A stretch of DNA of 64,000 bases from Microbacterium sp. CBA3102 (GTDB lineage Bacteria > Actinomycetota > Actinomycetes > Actinomycetales > Microbacteriaceae): the NCBI RefSeq assembly GCF_007954505.1, contig NZ_CP042412.1, positions 1,116,001 through 1,180,000 on the forward strand, read 5' to 3'. Both the position numbers and the translations under genes were made by a program. The notes under the pieces were generated by a model that was given only the letters and a program-made list of their open reading frames with translations, searched no databases and was not told the DNA's origin. Positions 1 through 8,117 of the stretch are shown here, piece by piece; the first letter of the stretch is position 1; every line of letters starts with the position of its first letter.

Positions 1-1567
1 ACGTCACGACGATGCCGTGCAGGGTGGAACCCGTGAACACGTAGGAGAGCACCGTGGTGCCGGGGGCGAGTCGCGCTGTCGCCTCCGTGAGGTCGAGTCG
101 TTCGCGGGTGCCGCCGGACCCGGTCATGGTCCACTGGCGTTCTCGCACCCGGTCGCGCAGGGCCCGCACCCTGGCATCCCTGGTCCAGTCGGCGCCGGCG
201 AGCTCGGCGCGCAGCATCCGCAGTTCCGCCAGATCGACGGCGAGGGATTCGTCATGCGGAGGCCGGACCGGTGCGACCTGTTGGCTGAGGTGTCGTGCGC
301 GTTCCGACCACTCGAACAGGGTCTCCGGTTCTTTCAGTCTCGCCGCGGCGGAGAGCCCCGCGAACATCAGGTCACTGCCGTGCATGGCCACCGACGCCTG
401 CAGGTCGAGCGCACCGAAAGACTGCTGCCAGGTGGTGAGGAGGTCGAGTCCGGCCGCGGCAGCACGCAGCGCTTCCCGGTCGCGTCCGGCCGAGGTGGCT
501 CGCGCAGCCCGCACTTCCTGGGCGCGAAGGCGGAGCGGGGTCGGAGCGTTCTCGTCGAGCCGGGGCAGGCGCCCGCGGCCGTCTCGGCGGGCACTCAGCC
601 GCAGACCGGTCGCCTCGGTGCGGAATCCTGCACGGTCGAGAGCCTTAGCGACGCGGTCGAACTCGTCCGCATCGATCGCGCGATGCGGGTGGGCGCGCTG
701 CCCTGCTTCCAGCCGCACGGCGTCGGCGCGGGCCGCCCATCCGTGGTTCGCGAGCGCGGTGAAGCGCCGCGCCGCGGTCCGGGCCGCCCGTTCCGCGGCG
801 GCGGGGTCGTGGCGCAGCAGCGAGCGGGCGAGATGGAACTCGGCCTCGCCTCTGGCCTGCCTCATCCGCTGCGCCCCGAACTCGGCGGCGACCTGGGCGA
901 GCAGCGCCTCGGCCTCGGTGGTGAGCCCCGCATCGCGGAGCACCTCGGCACGATCCAGGTCACTGATCGCCGCGGCGAGGTCGCTGATCGCCGCGAGTTT
1001 CGGACGTGAACGGGTCATCTGCGTGAGGGCGGTGACGAGGTCGCCTCCGAGGAGTGCCGCGTAGCCGAGGTTGTGCCGGGCCTCGGCGAGCGGGCCCTCG
1101 TCGTCGTTCGCCTCGTACACCGCGACGGCGCGACGCAGGTCCTCGGCGCACGTCTCCAGCTCGCGCTGCTGCATCCGCACGACGGAGCGGTTCAGCAGGC
1201 AGTTCGCGAGCTCGGTCGTCTCGTCGCCGATCGCCGTCAACGTGTCGATCGCGCGGGTGAGCATGGCCTCCGCCTCCGCGAGTCGGCCGCCGTGCATGAG
1301 GAGCGTGCCGAGTTGACCGCTGAGCACCGCGATCGTCTCGGGGCGGAGCCCGGAGCGCCCCAGGGCGTTCCGGCACAGCTGCTCGGCCGCCGCGGGCTGC
1401 CCCTTCTGGGCGAGGACGTACGCCACCGTGCCGTCGATCCGTGCGCGCAGGTCGGGGTCGTCGGTGCGCGCCGAGGCGGTGTCGAGCGCGCGCCGCGCCT
1501 GTGTGAACCTCCTCGCGTTCGCCGCCTCGACGCCACGTCGGTGCAGCTCGATCGCGGACAGGGGCAT
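1..1567 (-). CDS. TPR/CHAT-domain protein, 3' end beyond window
   Basis: The open frame runs from an ATG at 1567 to the window edge without a stop (522 codons visible). The first ~200 residues are helical repeats rich in A/L/G (e.g. AEAMLTRAIDTLTAIGDETTE, ARHNLGYAALLGGD), as expected for TPRs. The last visible residues (VLSYVFTGSTLHGIVV) resemble the first strands of a CHAT caspase-like protease domain. The His/Cys dyad would lie outside the window and cannot be checked. CHAT proteins are cysteine peptidases, often fused to TPR sensors. It lies downstream of a subtilase, a small partner and a sigma factor on the same strand, separated from the subtilase by a 247-bp gap with tandem repeats. 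The start is supported only by a close GGAG. TPR is confident, CHAT is likely. Confidence 0.75.
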   Translation of the reverse strand, partial: MPLSAIELHRRGVEAANARRFTQARRALDTASARTDDPDLRARIDGTVAYVLAQKGQPAAAEQLCRNALGRSGLRPETIAVLSGQLGTLLMHGGRLAEAEAMLTRAIDTLTAIGDETTELANCLLNRSVVRMQQRELETCAEDLRRAVAVYEANDDEGPLAEARHNLGYAALLGGDLVTALTQMTRSRPKLAAISDLAAAISDLDRAEVLRDAGLTTEAEALLAQVAAEFGAQRMRQARGEAEFHLARSLLRHDPAAAERAARTAARRFTALANHGWAARADAVRLEAGQRAHPHRAIDADEFDRVAKALDRAGFRTEATGLRLSARRDGRGRLPRLDENAPTPLRLRAQEVRAARATSAGRDREALRAAAAGLDLLTTWQQSFGALDLQASVAMHGSDLMFAGLSAAARLKEPETLFEWSERARHLSQQVAPVRPPHDESLAVDLAELRMLRAELAGADWTRDARVRALRDRVRERQWTMTGSGGTRERLDLTEATARLAPGTTVLSYVFTGSTLHGIVVT

Positions 1568-1603
1568 CGCTCCAGAATGCCCTGCCCGGGGGACGTCTCG
1601 CTA

Positions 1604-1748
1604 CGGATGTCGGGAGAGCCGGCCGCACATCAGTGACGGATGTCGGGAGAACCGGCCGCACATCAGTGGCGGATGTCGGGAGAACGGACGGATGTCGGAC
1701 GTGCGACGGCGTGTCGCCCTGCCATCCGTGAATCGCCCCGACATCCGT
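1604..1748. repeat. 33-bp tandem repeat plus inverted copy
   Basis: Two nearly identical 33-bp units lie at 1604-1636 and 1637-1669 and differ at two positions. A partial third copy follows at 1670-1684. Each unit begins CGGATGTCGGGAGA and ends CCGCACATCAGTG. The core returns at 1688-1698 (ACGGATGTCGG), and its perfect inverse (CCGACATCCGT) lies at 1738-1748, so a stem with a 39-nt loop can form. The array sits between the subtilase and CHAT genes, just upstream of the CHAT start. It could be a regulator-binding array, a terminator or processing site, or a local duplication; the sequence alone does not decide. Confidence 0.8.
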
Positions 1749-1814
1749 ACCGCGAGCGGTGCGGGCGGTGCGGCCCGCGAGGCGGTGCGGGCGGCGCGGG
1801 CGGCGCGGGGCACG

Positions 1815-3383
1815 TCAGTGCGGGTCGACGGGAGTCGGGAGGGACTTCAGGACGGCGGCGACCGCCTTCGCGGCGACGCCCGGCGTGACGCCCCCGATCG
1901 GTACGGTGCCCAGCTGTGCGGCGATGCGCCCCGCGACGTACGGCGCCGAGAACGACGTTCCGCTCCACACCGCGAACCCGCCCCGGTAGTCGTCGGGGTC
2001 GATCGTCTCCCGGCGAAGGCCGTCGACATCCGCGCGGGAGGCCGCCTGGGTGCCGCCGACGAACGCGGGTGAGGTGCTGACCACGGCGGCACCGGGCGCA
2101 TAGGCCTGCACCCACGGCCCGATGTTCGAGAACAACGCCACCGATTGTGCGGAAGGATTCAGCGCCCCGACCGACACGAGCGGTGCGTTCCGGTCCGAGG
2201 GGATGCCGTTGTCCGCGCCCGGCCAGGGCCAGAGCGATGCGGGGAAGGAGGGGCGGTCGATCGCGTCGTTGCCCGCCGAGCAGACGACCACGCAGCCGAG
2301 TTCCCGGGCTTTGGCGAGCAGCTGGAACAGGGTGAGGCTGAACAGGCCGTCGGTCGGTGTCTCGTGGTAGTAGCTGAGCGAGAGGTTGAGGACGTCGATC
2401 GGGAAGCCGGTCTTCGGGTCGGCGCGGTGGCGGCTGAGGAGCGTGACGACCTGCGCGATCGTCTCCAGCAGGGTGCTCTCGTCGATCACGCCGAGAGCAC
2501 CGGCCACGCGGATCGACAGGATGTCGGCGTCCGGCGCGGTCTGTCGCACGAGTCCGGCGATGAAGGTGCCGTGCCCTGCGACCGCGTCGATCTCGCCGTC
2601 GAGCTGCCCGTAGAGGTCGGGGTAGCGTTCCGGGTCGGCATCGTCCGTGAGTCCCACCGGCACACCGTCGAGGTCGATCGTGCGGGTGACGATGTCGGCG
2701 GGAAGCCAGGCATGCTCTCCGCATCCGGTGTCGAGCACCGCGACCACGGGTCGACGCCCGCGTTTCGGGGCGGCACCGCGCACGGGCGCTGGGCCCAGCC
2801 AGGTCACCGGCTGTCGTGCCCCTCGCCCCGGCTCGAGGTAGTCATCGCTGCCTCCGGCCGCGCCCGCGCCCCGGATCGGGTTGGTGCGGGTGAACGGATT
2901 CGTCCGCGTGAAGGGGTTGGTACGGGTGAACGGATTGAGCCCGACCGGGTCGATCGACAGCACGTGGTCGAGGCTGGTGCGCGGCATCGTCGAGCGGGAC
3001 ATGCGGCGGGCGCGCTGGAGCACCCGCCAGGCGTCGGGTGCCACGGGTGATTCGCCGCGGACCGGTTCGTCGGGAGTCCGCAGTCGTGCGCGCAGGAAGC
3101 CGGGAACGCCCGGAACCAGTTCGCCGTCGACCGCCGAGCGGCTGCCGTCCTCGATCTCGAGCTGCCAGCCGAAGGTGTCCGCCGCGTCACGCAGAGTGCG
3201 CACCTCGCGGTCGTAGGCCTCATCCTCGCCGAGCACGCGGGTGATCAGCAGTCGCTCTGGCAGGTAGGCCGTCGGATAGGCGCGGATCCCGTCCACCGGC
3301 TCCGTGCTCGGATCGAGTGCCGTGCCCCGGCGGATCGATCCCTCTGCGCGGTCCTGCCAGGTCCATCCCTTGGGCTGCTCCAT
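1815..3383 (-). CDS. S8 family (subtilisin-like) serine peptidase without signal peptide
   Basis: Encodes 522 aa with all three subtilase motifs in order: VVAVLDTGCGEHAW (catalytic Asp), GHGTFIAGLV (His) and SGTSFSAPYVAG (Ser); the oxyanion Asn region is CSAGNDA. There is no N-terminal signal or membrane segment, so the enzyme is probably cytoplasmic, unlike most subtilases. Before the catalytic domain, residues ~148-168 carry three exact NPFTRT hexapeptides and then NPIRG, coded at about 2881-2945; this may be a linker or cleavage target. Start 3383 is preferred over the ATG at 3389 because AGAGG lies six bases before it. It lies 56 bp after the small partner gene, in the row sigma factor, partner, subtilase, CHAT. 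The substrate is unknown; proteolytic activation of the CHAT protein is a guess. Confidence 0.9.
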   Translation of the reverse strand: MEQPKGWTWQDRAEGSIRRGTALDPSTEPVDGIRAYPTAYLPERLLITRVLGEDEAYDREVRTLRDAADTFGWQLEIEDGSRSAVDGELVPGVPGFLRARLRTPDEPVRGESPVAPDAWRVLQRARRMSRSTMPRTSLDHVLSIDPVGLNPFTRTNPFTRTNPFTRTNPIRGAGAAGGSDDYLEPGRGARQPVTWLGPAPVRGAAPKRGRRPVVAVLDTGCGEHAWLPADIVTRTIDLDGVPVGLTDDADPERYPDLYGQLDGEIDAVAGHGTFIAGLVRQTAPDADILSIRVAGALGVIDESTLLETIAQVVTLLSRHRADPKTGFPIDVLNLSLSYYHETPTDGLFSLTLFQLLAKARELGCVVVCSAGNDAIDRPSFPASLWPWPGADNGIPSDRNAPLVSVGALNPSAQSVALFSNIGPWVQAYAPGAAVVSTSPAFVGGTQAASRADVDGLRRETIDPDDYRGGFAVWSGTSFSAPYVAGRIAAQLGTVPIGGVTPGVAAKAVAAVLKSLPTPVDPH

Positions 3384-3439
3384 CGTCATCCTCTCGGTGC
3401 GGGTCTCCCCGCGGCATCATCGACGGGCGGTGCCCGCGG

Positions 3440-3895
3440 TCACAGCTCGAACTGCGGGGTCGCGAGCGTACGCGTCTCGTCCCCGATCTGGGTCGTCAGC
3501 CGCACGCGCGTGAGCCCGGGCGGCACCTCGTCGAACACGAAGCGCCCCGTCTCCTCGGGCGCGGTCGATCGGGTCCGTTCGCCCTGGGTCAGCACGATCT
3601 CCGCCGCCGCGGTGTCGACCCACCCGTCGACGCGGCGCCGACCGGACGCCGTCCGTGTGACGTGCAGCAGGATGCTCGTCGAGCCGTCGCTGAACTGCAG
3701 GGTCAGCGCATCGGCCTCGCCGCGCACCGCGCCGAGCTCCCCTTCGACCAGGGTGAGCAGCGCGTATTCGCGGTTCAGACCGTCGGCGGCGACCGCCGCG
3801 ACCATGCGGTCGATCAGTCCCGCCGGCATCGGATCGACCTCGCTCCACAGCGTGCGGAGTCGGGCGAACATCTGGGCGTCCTCGTGCTCGGTCAT
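3440..3895 (-). CDS. Uncharacterised sigma-factor partner protein, carboxypeptidase-regulatory-like fold
   Basis: Encodes 151 aa, cytoplasmic by appearance. The N-terminal ~45 residues (LWSEVDPMPAGLIDRMVAAV) form a predicted helical segment. The remainder is beta-rich and ends with RFVFDEVPPGLTRVRLTT, which resembles carboxypeptidase-regulatory or Ig-like domains. The ATG at 3895 overlaps the sigma factor stop as ATGA, so the two are translationally coupled. An upstream in-frame ATG at 3958 lies inside the sigma gene and is unlikely. The position directly after a sigma factor suggests an anti-sigma or adaptor role, but no zinc-binding anti-sigma motif is present. Function unknown. Confidence 0.8.
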   Translation of the reverse strand: MTEHEDAQMFARLRTLWSEVDPMPAGLIDRMVAAVAADGLNREYALLTLVEGELGAVRGEADALTLQFSDGSTSILLHVTRTASGRRRVDGWVDTAAAEIVLTQGERTRSTAPEETGRFVFDEVPPGLTRVRLTTQIGDETRTLATPQFEL

Positions 3896-4527
3896 GCGAG
3901 TCCCCCTGTCTGCGCCGCCGGTGGCGCGTCCAGCAGGGCGCGCAGCTTGGCCAGGCACCGGTTCCGCGTGGGGCCGATGCTGCCGATGGGCATGGCGAGG
4001 TCGCCGGCGATCCGGGCGTAGTCGGGTCGGTCTTCGAAGGCGATCACGCGCAGCAGCTTCTGACAGCGCTCGTTGAGTCGGCGCACGGCCGACCAGAGCC
4101 GACGGTTCTCATCGCCGCGCGCCGCGTGCTCTTCGGCAGACGCCTGCTCGGGAAGGAGGGTGTCGAGGTCGTCGGTGTCGGTGGTGTCGACGCGTCCGTG
4201 CGCTTTCGCGACCTTCCAGGCTTCGCGCCGGGCGGTGGTGGTCAGCCAGGCGGAGACGGCGCGGGGGTCGCTGATCGATTCATGCCCGCGCACCAGCTGC
4301 AGCCAGGTCGTCTGCACGACGTCTTCCGCGAGCGTGCGTTCGAGCCCGTACGCCCGCACCACGTGCCACAGCACGGGTGTCATGAGATGTACGAGCTCGT
4401 CCATGGCGCGACTGCTGCCCTCGCGCCATGCACCGAACAGGTTCGCGGCGCGCTCCCATCGGGAGAGCCCGTCGTCCGAGGCAGGATCGAGCGCAGCGCC
4501 GGGTGCACCGTCGATCATGAAGCCCAT
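3892..4527 (-). CDS. ECF-type RNA polymerase sigma factor
   Basis: Region 2 is visible as MDELVHLMTPVLWHVVRAYG followed by LAEDVVQTTWLQLVRGHESI and AWLTTTARREAW. Region 4 is SAVRRLNERCQKLLRVIAFE through DYARIAGDLAMPIGSIG and RNRCLAKLRALL. This is the usual ECF layout, ~211 aa from the chosen start. ATGs at 4527 and 4518 are both possible; a longer frame back to 4683 would add a hydrophobic stretch and overlap the upstream promoter, so it is less likely. It is the first gene of the sigma-partner-subtilase-CHAT group, with a 4-bp overlap into the partner. It would direct RNA polymerase to an unknown regulon, possibly its own operon. Confidence 0.88.
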   Translation of the reverse strand: MGFMIDGAPGAALDPASDDGLSRWERAANLFGAWREGSSRAMDELVHLMTPVLWHVVRAYGLERTLAEDVVQTTWLQLVRGHESISDPRAVSAWLTTTARREAWKVAKAHGRVDTTDTDDLDTLLPEQASAEEHAARGDENRRLWSAVRRLNERCQKLLRVIAFEDRPDYARIAGDLAMPIGSIGPTRNRCLAKLRALLDAPPAAQTGGLA

Positions 4528-4639
4528 TGTGATCACACCTACCAGGAGCACGGCAAGGGCTTTCTGATACATGTCCGAGTCCAAAAACCCTCGCTCCGCC
4601 CCGGTCGGCGGCCGCGGCGGAGGCGGATAGCGTTGAGGG

Positions 4640-4858
4640 GTGACTCTCCTCGCCGTTCTGCTCTTCCTCAACGCCGCCTTCAACGCCGTCGTCTGGCCGC
4701 AGTTCTACAAGCGGGTCGCCAAGGATCCGCGGGCGCGGGACGAGAACGGCAAGGCCACGCCGTTCCTCACGGTGCACGTCGTCCTCATCGCGATCGCCCT
4801 CGCGCTCGCCCTCGCCTCGGTGATCGCCGGCATCGCGGCTCTCGCCGGCGCGCTCTAG
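4640..4858 (+). CDS. SCO4848 family small membrane protein
   Basis: Encodes 72 aa. It has a hydrophobic N-terminal segment (LLAVLLFLNAAFNAVVWPQF), a basic loop with KDPRARDENGKATPF, and a second membrane segment (VVLIAIALALALASVIAGIA). This matches the actinobacterial SCO4848-like family of unknown function. Translation starts at GTG 4640. The hexamer TAGCGT at 4628-4633 lies exactly six bases upstream, the spacing seen at other genes here, so the mRNA is probably leaderless. The gene diverges from the sigma factor operon. Confidence 0.85.
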   Translation: MTLLAVLLFLNAAFNAVVWPQFYKRVAKDPRARDENGKATPFLTVHVVLIAIALALALASVIAGIAALAGAL

Positions 4859-4887
4859 ACGCTCCGGCGCCCCGATCCGCGAAGGAG

Positions 4888-6186
4888 TCAGGCGGATTCG
4901 AACTGCTCGGCGTGCGTCGCCCAGCCCGACTCGACGGGCAGGGCCCGCAGTGCGCGGTTGCCGACCGCGAGGATCACGGACACCAGGCACAGCGCGGCGC
5001 AGATCAGCAGCGTCCCCTCACGTCCGATCCAGGCGAGTCCGAATCCCGCGACCAGAGGGGCGAGCGGCATGGCGCCCATCGCGAGCACGCCGGCGGCGCT
5101 GTTGGCGCGACCGAGGAGTGCGCTCGGGGTCGCGACCATGAAGTAGCCCAGCATCGCGGCGTTGAGGGAGGGGAGCAGCAGGACGGATGCGCCCAGCACG
5201 AGCGCGATGGCCCACGGCTCGGCGACCGTCGACAGTGCGACCGCACCTCCCGCGACCACGGCGAGTCCCGCGATCGTGAGCACTCCGGCCCGGATGCGCG
5301 GCACGAGCATCGGTGCGCAGGCGGCGCCGACGAGCATCACCGCGCCGATCGACGCGGAGAGGGTGCCGATCACGAACTCCGGGTAGCCCTCCTGCTGGAG
5401 TGCGTAGATGACGGTCGTGATCGCGGCGTTGAAGCCGAGGTTGATGATCGTGGTGATCAACAGCACCCCGCGGAGGTCGGGGCGGGAGAACAGCCACCGG
5501 AACCCCTCGCGCAGCTCGGCCCACGCGTTCGGCTTCCTCGCGGCGGGGGCGGCGGAGTCGTCTTGCGCGGCACCCTCGTCGACCACCCCGGCGCGGCGGG
5601 CCTGGCGTCCGAGCACCCAGGCGGTCAGAGCGGCGATCGCGTGGCACAGGGTCATCGCCACGCCGACGAGCCATCCGCCGACGCCCAGGAGCAGACCGCC
5701 GAGGGGGCCGCCCGCGAGCTGGAGGGCCGCATCCCGTCCCTGGTTCGCGGCCTGGGCGCGTCCCATCGCCTCGTCGGGCACGATCTCCTTGATCGCGCTC
5801 TCGCCGGCGACGTCGAACAGACCGCTGCGTGCGGCCAGCAGGACGTCGATCACGAGGAGCGAGCCGAAGGTCAGGGCGTCTCCGAGGGCGAGGAGGGTGA
5901 AGCCGCCCGCGAGCACGATGCCGATCGCGGAGCCGAGGAGCATCAGGGCGATGCGCCGGTGTCGATCGGCGAGCACGCCGCCGGCGAGCGTCATCAGCAG
6001 ACGCGCGATCATGCCCGCGCCACCGATGATGCCTGCCTGGGCGGGGTCGTTCGTGACGATCAGGGCCAGCAGCGGGATCGCGAAGCCGAAGAGTGCGGCG
6101 GCGAGGCCCTTGCTCGTGTCGCTCACGAGCCAGGTGAGATACCGGGTGTTCTGCCAGAGGCGGTGCGGCGCGGTCCGGGTGGTCAT
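4888..6186 (-). CDS. MFS transporter, probable drug exporter
   Basis: Encodes 432 aa with about 12 hydrophobic segments. The MFS loop 2-3 signature appears as GGVLADRHRRIALMLLG. The long central loop (ARRAGVVDEGAAQDD to WAELREGFRWLFSRPDLRGV) is typical of the DHA3/MefA-like branch, which exports drugs by proton antiport. The regulator at 6261 is divergent, and the shared region carries TTGCGCAA operators overlapping the promoter, so it is probably repressed by that HTH protein. The ATG at 6186 follows TAATCT (6193-6198) by six bases and is probably leaderless. The substrate is unknown. Confidence 0.9.
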   Translation of the reverse strand: MTTRTAPHRLWQNTRYLTWLVSDTSKGLAAALFGFAIPLLALIVTNDPAQAGIIGGAGMIARLLMTLAGGVLADRHRRIALMLLGSAIGIVLAGGFTLLALGDALTFGSLLVIDVLLAARSGLFDVAGESAIKEIVPDEAMGRAQAANQGRDAALQLAGGPLGGLLLGVGGWLVGVAMTLCHAIAALTAWVLGRQARRAGVVDEGAAQDDSAAPAARKPNAWAELREGFRWLFSRPDLRGVLLITTIINLGFNAAITTVIYALQQEGYPEFVIGTLSASIGAVMLVGAACAPMLVPRIRAGVLTIAGLAVVAGGAVALSTVAEPWAIALVLGASVLLLPSLNAAMLGYFMVATPSALLGRANSAAGVLAMGAMPLAPLVAGFGLAWIGREGTLLICAALCLVSVILAVGNRALRALPVESGWATHAEQFESA

Positions 6187-6192
6187 GCGTCG

Positions 6193-6254
6193 AGATTAGA
6201 TGCGCAAGAACAATTGCGCAAGTATCATTGCGCAATTTACGGCGCGGGTAGGAT
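6193..6254. promoter_or_regulatory. Divergent promoters with TTGCGCAA operators
   Basis: Perfect 8-bp palindromes TTGCGCAA occur at 6214-6221 and 6228-6235, 14 bp apart, with a related half-site TGCGCAAG at 6201-6208. For the MFS gene, a -35 TTGCGC (6221-6216) and a -10 TAATCT (6198-6193) are 17 bp apart, so one palindrome is itself the -35 element. For the regulator, TAGGAT at 6249-6254 lies six bases before its ATG, with TTGCGC at 6228-6233 as a candidate -35 (15-bp spacer, short). Binding here would shut both genes. Confidence 0.75.
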
Positions 6255-6260
6255 CGGCAC

Positions 6261-6854
6261 ATGACGGAGGACGGCGCGAAGAAGGGCACGAGCGAAGATC
6301 CGGTCTGGATGACGACGGCCATGCTCAAGGCCTACTCGCATCCGCTTCGGCGCCAGATGATCCGCCTCTTCTCACGGCGCGACTTCCTCCGTGCCGCCGA
6401 CATCGCCGCCGAGCTCGGAGTGCCCGCCAACAGTGCCAGCTTCCACCTGCGCGCGCTCTTCGAGGCAGGTCTGATCGAGGAGGCGCCCGACAAGGCCCGC
6501 GATCGGCGGGATCGGGTGTGGACGGGGCGCAACGGCGCGCTCAATGTCGGCGGCCCGGAGAGCCCGGTCGCCGACGACGAGCTTCGGCTCGCGGTCGTCG
6601 CCGCCCTGGTCGAAGACCACCAGGATCTGGTGCGACGCGTCATGGCGTGGACGCCCGAGTACGTCGCCGGACGCACCACCGAAGTGCACGCCTCCTTCAC
6701 GCAGCGCACCATCCGCTTGACCCAGGCCGAGTTCGAGGAAGCCATGGCGAGCTTCGGCAAGGTGCTGGATGCGGCGGGCGAGGCGCACGACAGCAGTGAT
6801 CCGGATGGCCGCTACTGGCAGCTGGATCTGATCGCCGCCGACGATTCCATCTGA
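6261..6854 (+). CDS. ArsR-like winged-helix transcriptional regulator (HTH_20)
   Basis: Encodes 197 aa. A winged helix occupies residues ~15-90: AYSHPLRRQMIRLFSRRDFL, AADIAAELGVPANSASFHLR and LFEAGLIEEAPDKARDRRDR. SxSFHLRxL is the recognition helix of the ArsR/HTH_20 class. The C-terminal ~100 residues form a helical domain of a type found in regulators next to MFS exporters. It is divergent from the MFS gene and separated by the TTGCGCAA operators, so it is probably an autoregulated repressor of that exporter. Start 6261 fits a leaderless transcript; a weak TAGGA could instead act as a ribosome site. Confidence 0.88.
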   Translation: MTEDGAKKGTSEDPVWMTTAMLKAYSHPLRRQMIRLFSRRDFLRAADIAAELGVPANSASFHLRALFEAGLIEEAPDKARDRRDRVWTGRNGALNVGGPESPVADDELRLAVVAALVEDHQDLVRRVMAWTPEYVAGRTTEVHASFTQRTIRLTQAEFEEAMASFGKVLDAAGEAHDSSDPDGRYWQLDLIAADDSI

Positions 6855-6859
6855 CGCGG

Positions 6860-7969
6860 CTACGCCGGCTCCGTGCGGGGAGTGCCGCTCAGGATCAGGA
6901 TGCGACGCAGGTGCATCGTGGTGAGCACCCCCGGCCCCATCGTGCGACGCACATCGACCGTGCGTTCGTCGATGACCTCCAGGAGGATACGGATCGCCCT
7001 CGCCGCGTCCTCACGTGCGCGGTGATCCTCGCTCGATGACGCATCGCCCCGCGCGATCACGTCCGCCACCGCATGGCAGGCGGCGGAGAGAGGCTCGGGC
7101 AGCGCGGCGTCGAGGGTGATGCCCGCGGGTCGGTCCCAGATGGTGTCGGCGATCCCGTCGGCGATGTCGCGGATCAGGTGGGCGATGCGATCGAGCGCGG
7201 CGAGCTCCGCAAAGCTCGCCTGAACACGGGTGCGATGCCCGCGCGCGCGGGGGTTGCCCCGCCTGCTCTCCTCGGCCTCCGCCAGCGCTGCCCGGAGCTC
7301 GGCCGAGGTGTCGGCGAGCGACTCCGCGTCCTCCGCCCACTGCTCGTTCTCGGGAGGCCACGACGTGGAGACCGCCGAGCCGATGTCGTGCAGGTGCGTC
7401 GCCAACTGCTCCCGGAACGCCGCCAGCTGCCCCGCCGCGGCCACGGTGAGAGGCGCCGGGGCGATCGCCACGTTCACGACCAGCCCGATCACCACTCCGA
7501 CCGCGGTCTGCGTCAGGTACCCGAGCGAGTAGTCGTCGGCGTTCTGCCCGCCGATGATCAGCACGAAGAGCGCCGCCATCGGCACGTACTCGCGTCCGAC
7601 CCCGAACCAGCCCGTGCCCGAGAGCAGCACCCCGATCGCGACGACGAGGGGGATCGTCCACCAGTTGGGTCCGACGGTCAGCACGACCACGGTGGCGAGT
7701 CCGATCCCGGTGGCGAGTCCCAGGAGCGTCTGCAGGCTCGACCTCGCGGATCCCATCAGGGTGGGGTACATGCTCACGAGCGCGCCGAGGGGTGCGTAGT
7801 ACGGATACTCCTGCGTGACTCCCGGCATGTGCGGAGCGATCAGCCACGCGAGTGCCACTGCGAGGGCGGTCTTGGCCACCAACAGCAGCCGCGCCGGACG
7901 GACCGCGTCGTGCAGGGCACGGGCGATTCCGACGCGTCGCGCGGGGAGTCGGGGTCGGCTCGGGGTCAC
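6860..7969 (-). CDS. FUSC family / aromatic acid exporter-like membrane protein
   Basis: Encodes 369 aa. About six membrane segments lie in the first ~190 residues (LVAKTALAVALAWLIAPHMP; YYAPLGALVSMYPTLMGSAR; LLGLATGIGLATVVVLTVG). A charged cytoplasmic helical domain follows (EESRRGNPRARGHRTRVQAS; RIAHLIRDIADGIADTIW). This is the FUSC/DUF939 layout linked to efflux of aromatic acids or envelope maintenance. The GTG at 7969 is chosen because GAGGAGAA precedes it closely; an upstream ATG at 8050 lacks such a site. It converges on the HTH gene with only 5 bp between. Substrate unknown. Confidence 0.82.
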   Translation of the reverse strand: MTPSRPRLPARRVGIARALHDAVRPARLLLVAKTALAVALAWLIAPHMPGVTQEYPYYAPLGALVSMYPTLMGSARSSLQTLLGLATGIGLATVVVLTVGPNWWTIPLVVAIGVLLSGTGWFGVGREYVPMAALFVLIIGGQNADDYSLGYLTQTAVGVVIGLVVNVAIAPAPLTVAAAGQLAAFREQLATHLHDIGSAVSTSWPPENEQWAEDAESLADTSAELRAALAEAEESRRGNPRARGHRTRVQASFAELAALDRIAHLIRDIADGIADTIWDRPAGITLDAALPEPLSAACHAVADVIARGDASSSEDHRAREDAARAIRILLEVIDERTVDVRRTMGPGVLTTMHLRRILILSGTPRTEPA

Positions 7970-8068
7970 GGCATCTTCTCCTCGGACGGCGGACACCGCG
8001 ACAGTATGCGGTCGACGTCGTGCCCGCGACAGGCTTGCGTCGACGGGCACGCGCCGGTAGCGCGCGAA

Positions 8069-8101
8069 GACGCCGACCGCCCGAGGAGGGCGATCGGCGT
8101 C
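8069..8101 (-). terminator. Hairpin after GntR-ABC operon
   Basis: Two 14-nt arms (8069-8082, 8088-8101) pair with one mismatch around a 5-nt loop, 17 bp past the permease stop on the minus strand. The stem is strongly GC-rich and there is no clear T-run, as is common in actinobacteria. Confidence 0.6.
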
Positions 8102-8117
8102 GACGGCGGGTGGATCG

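Noticed and set aside
1604..1684. The tandem repeat as a CRISPR array
   Set aside because: Units abut directly without variable spacers and there are no cas genes nearby.
4126..6264. A 712-codon plus-strand frame over the sigma and MFS genes
   Set aside because: It is antisense to two well-recognised genes, has shadow composition and no recognisable domain.
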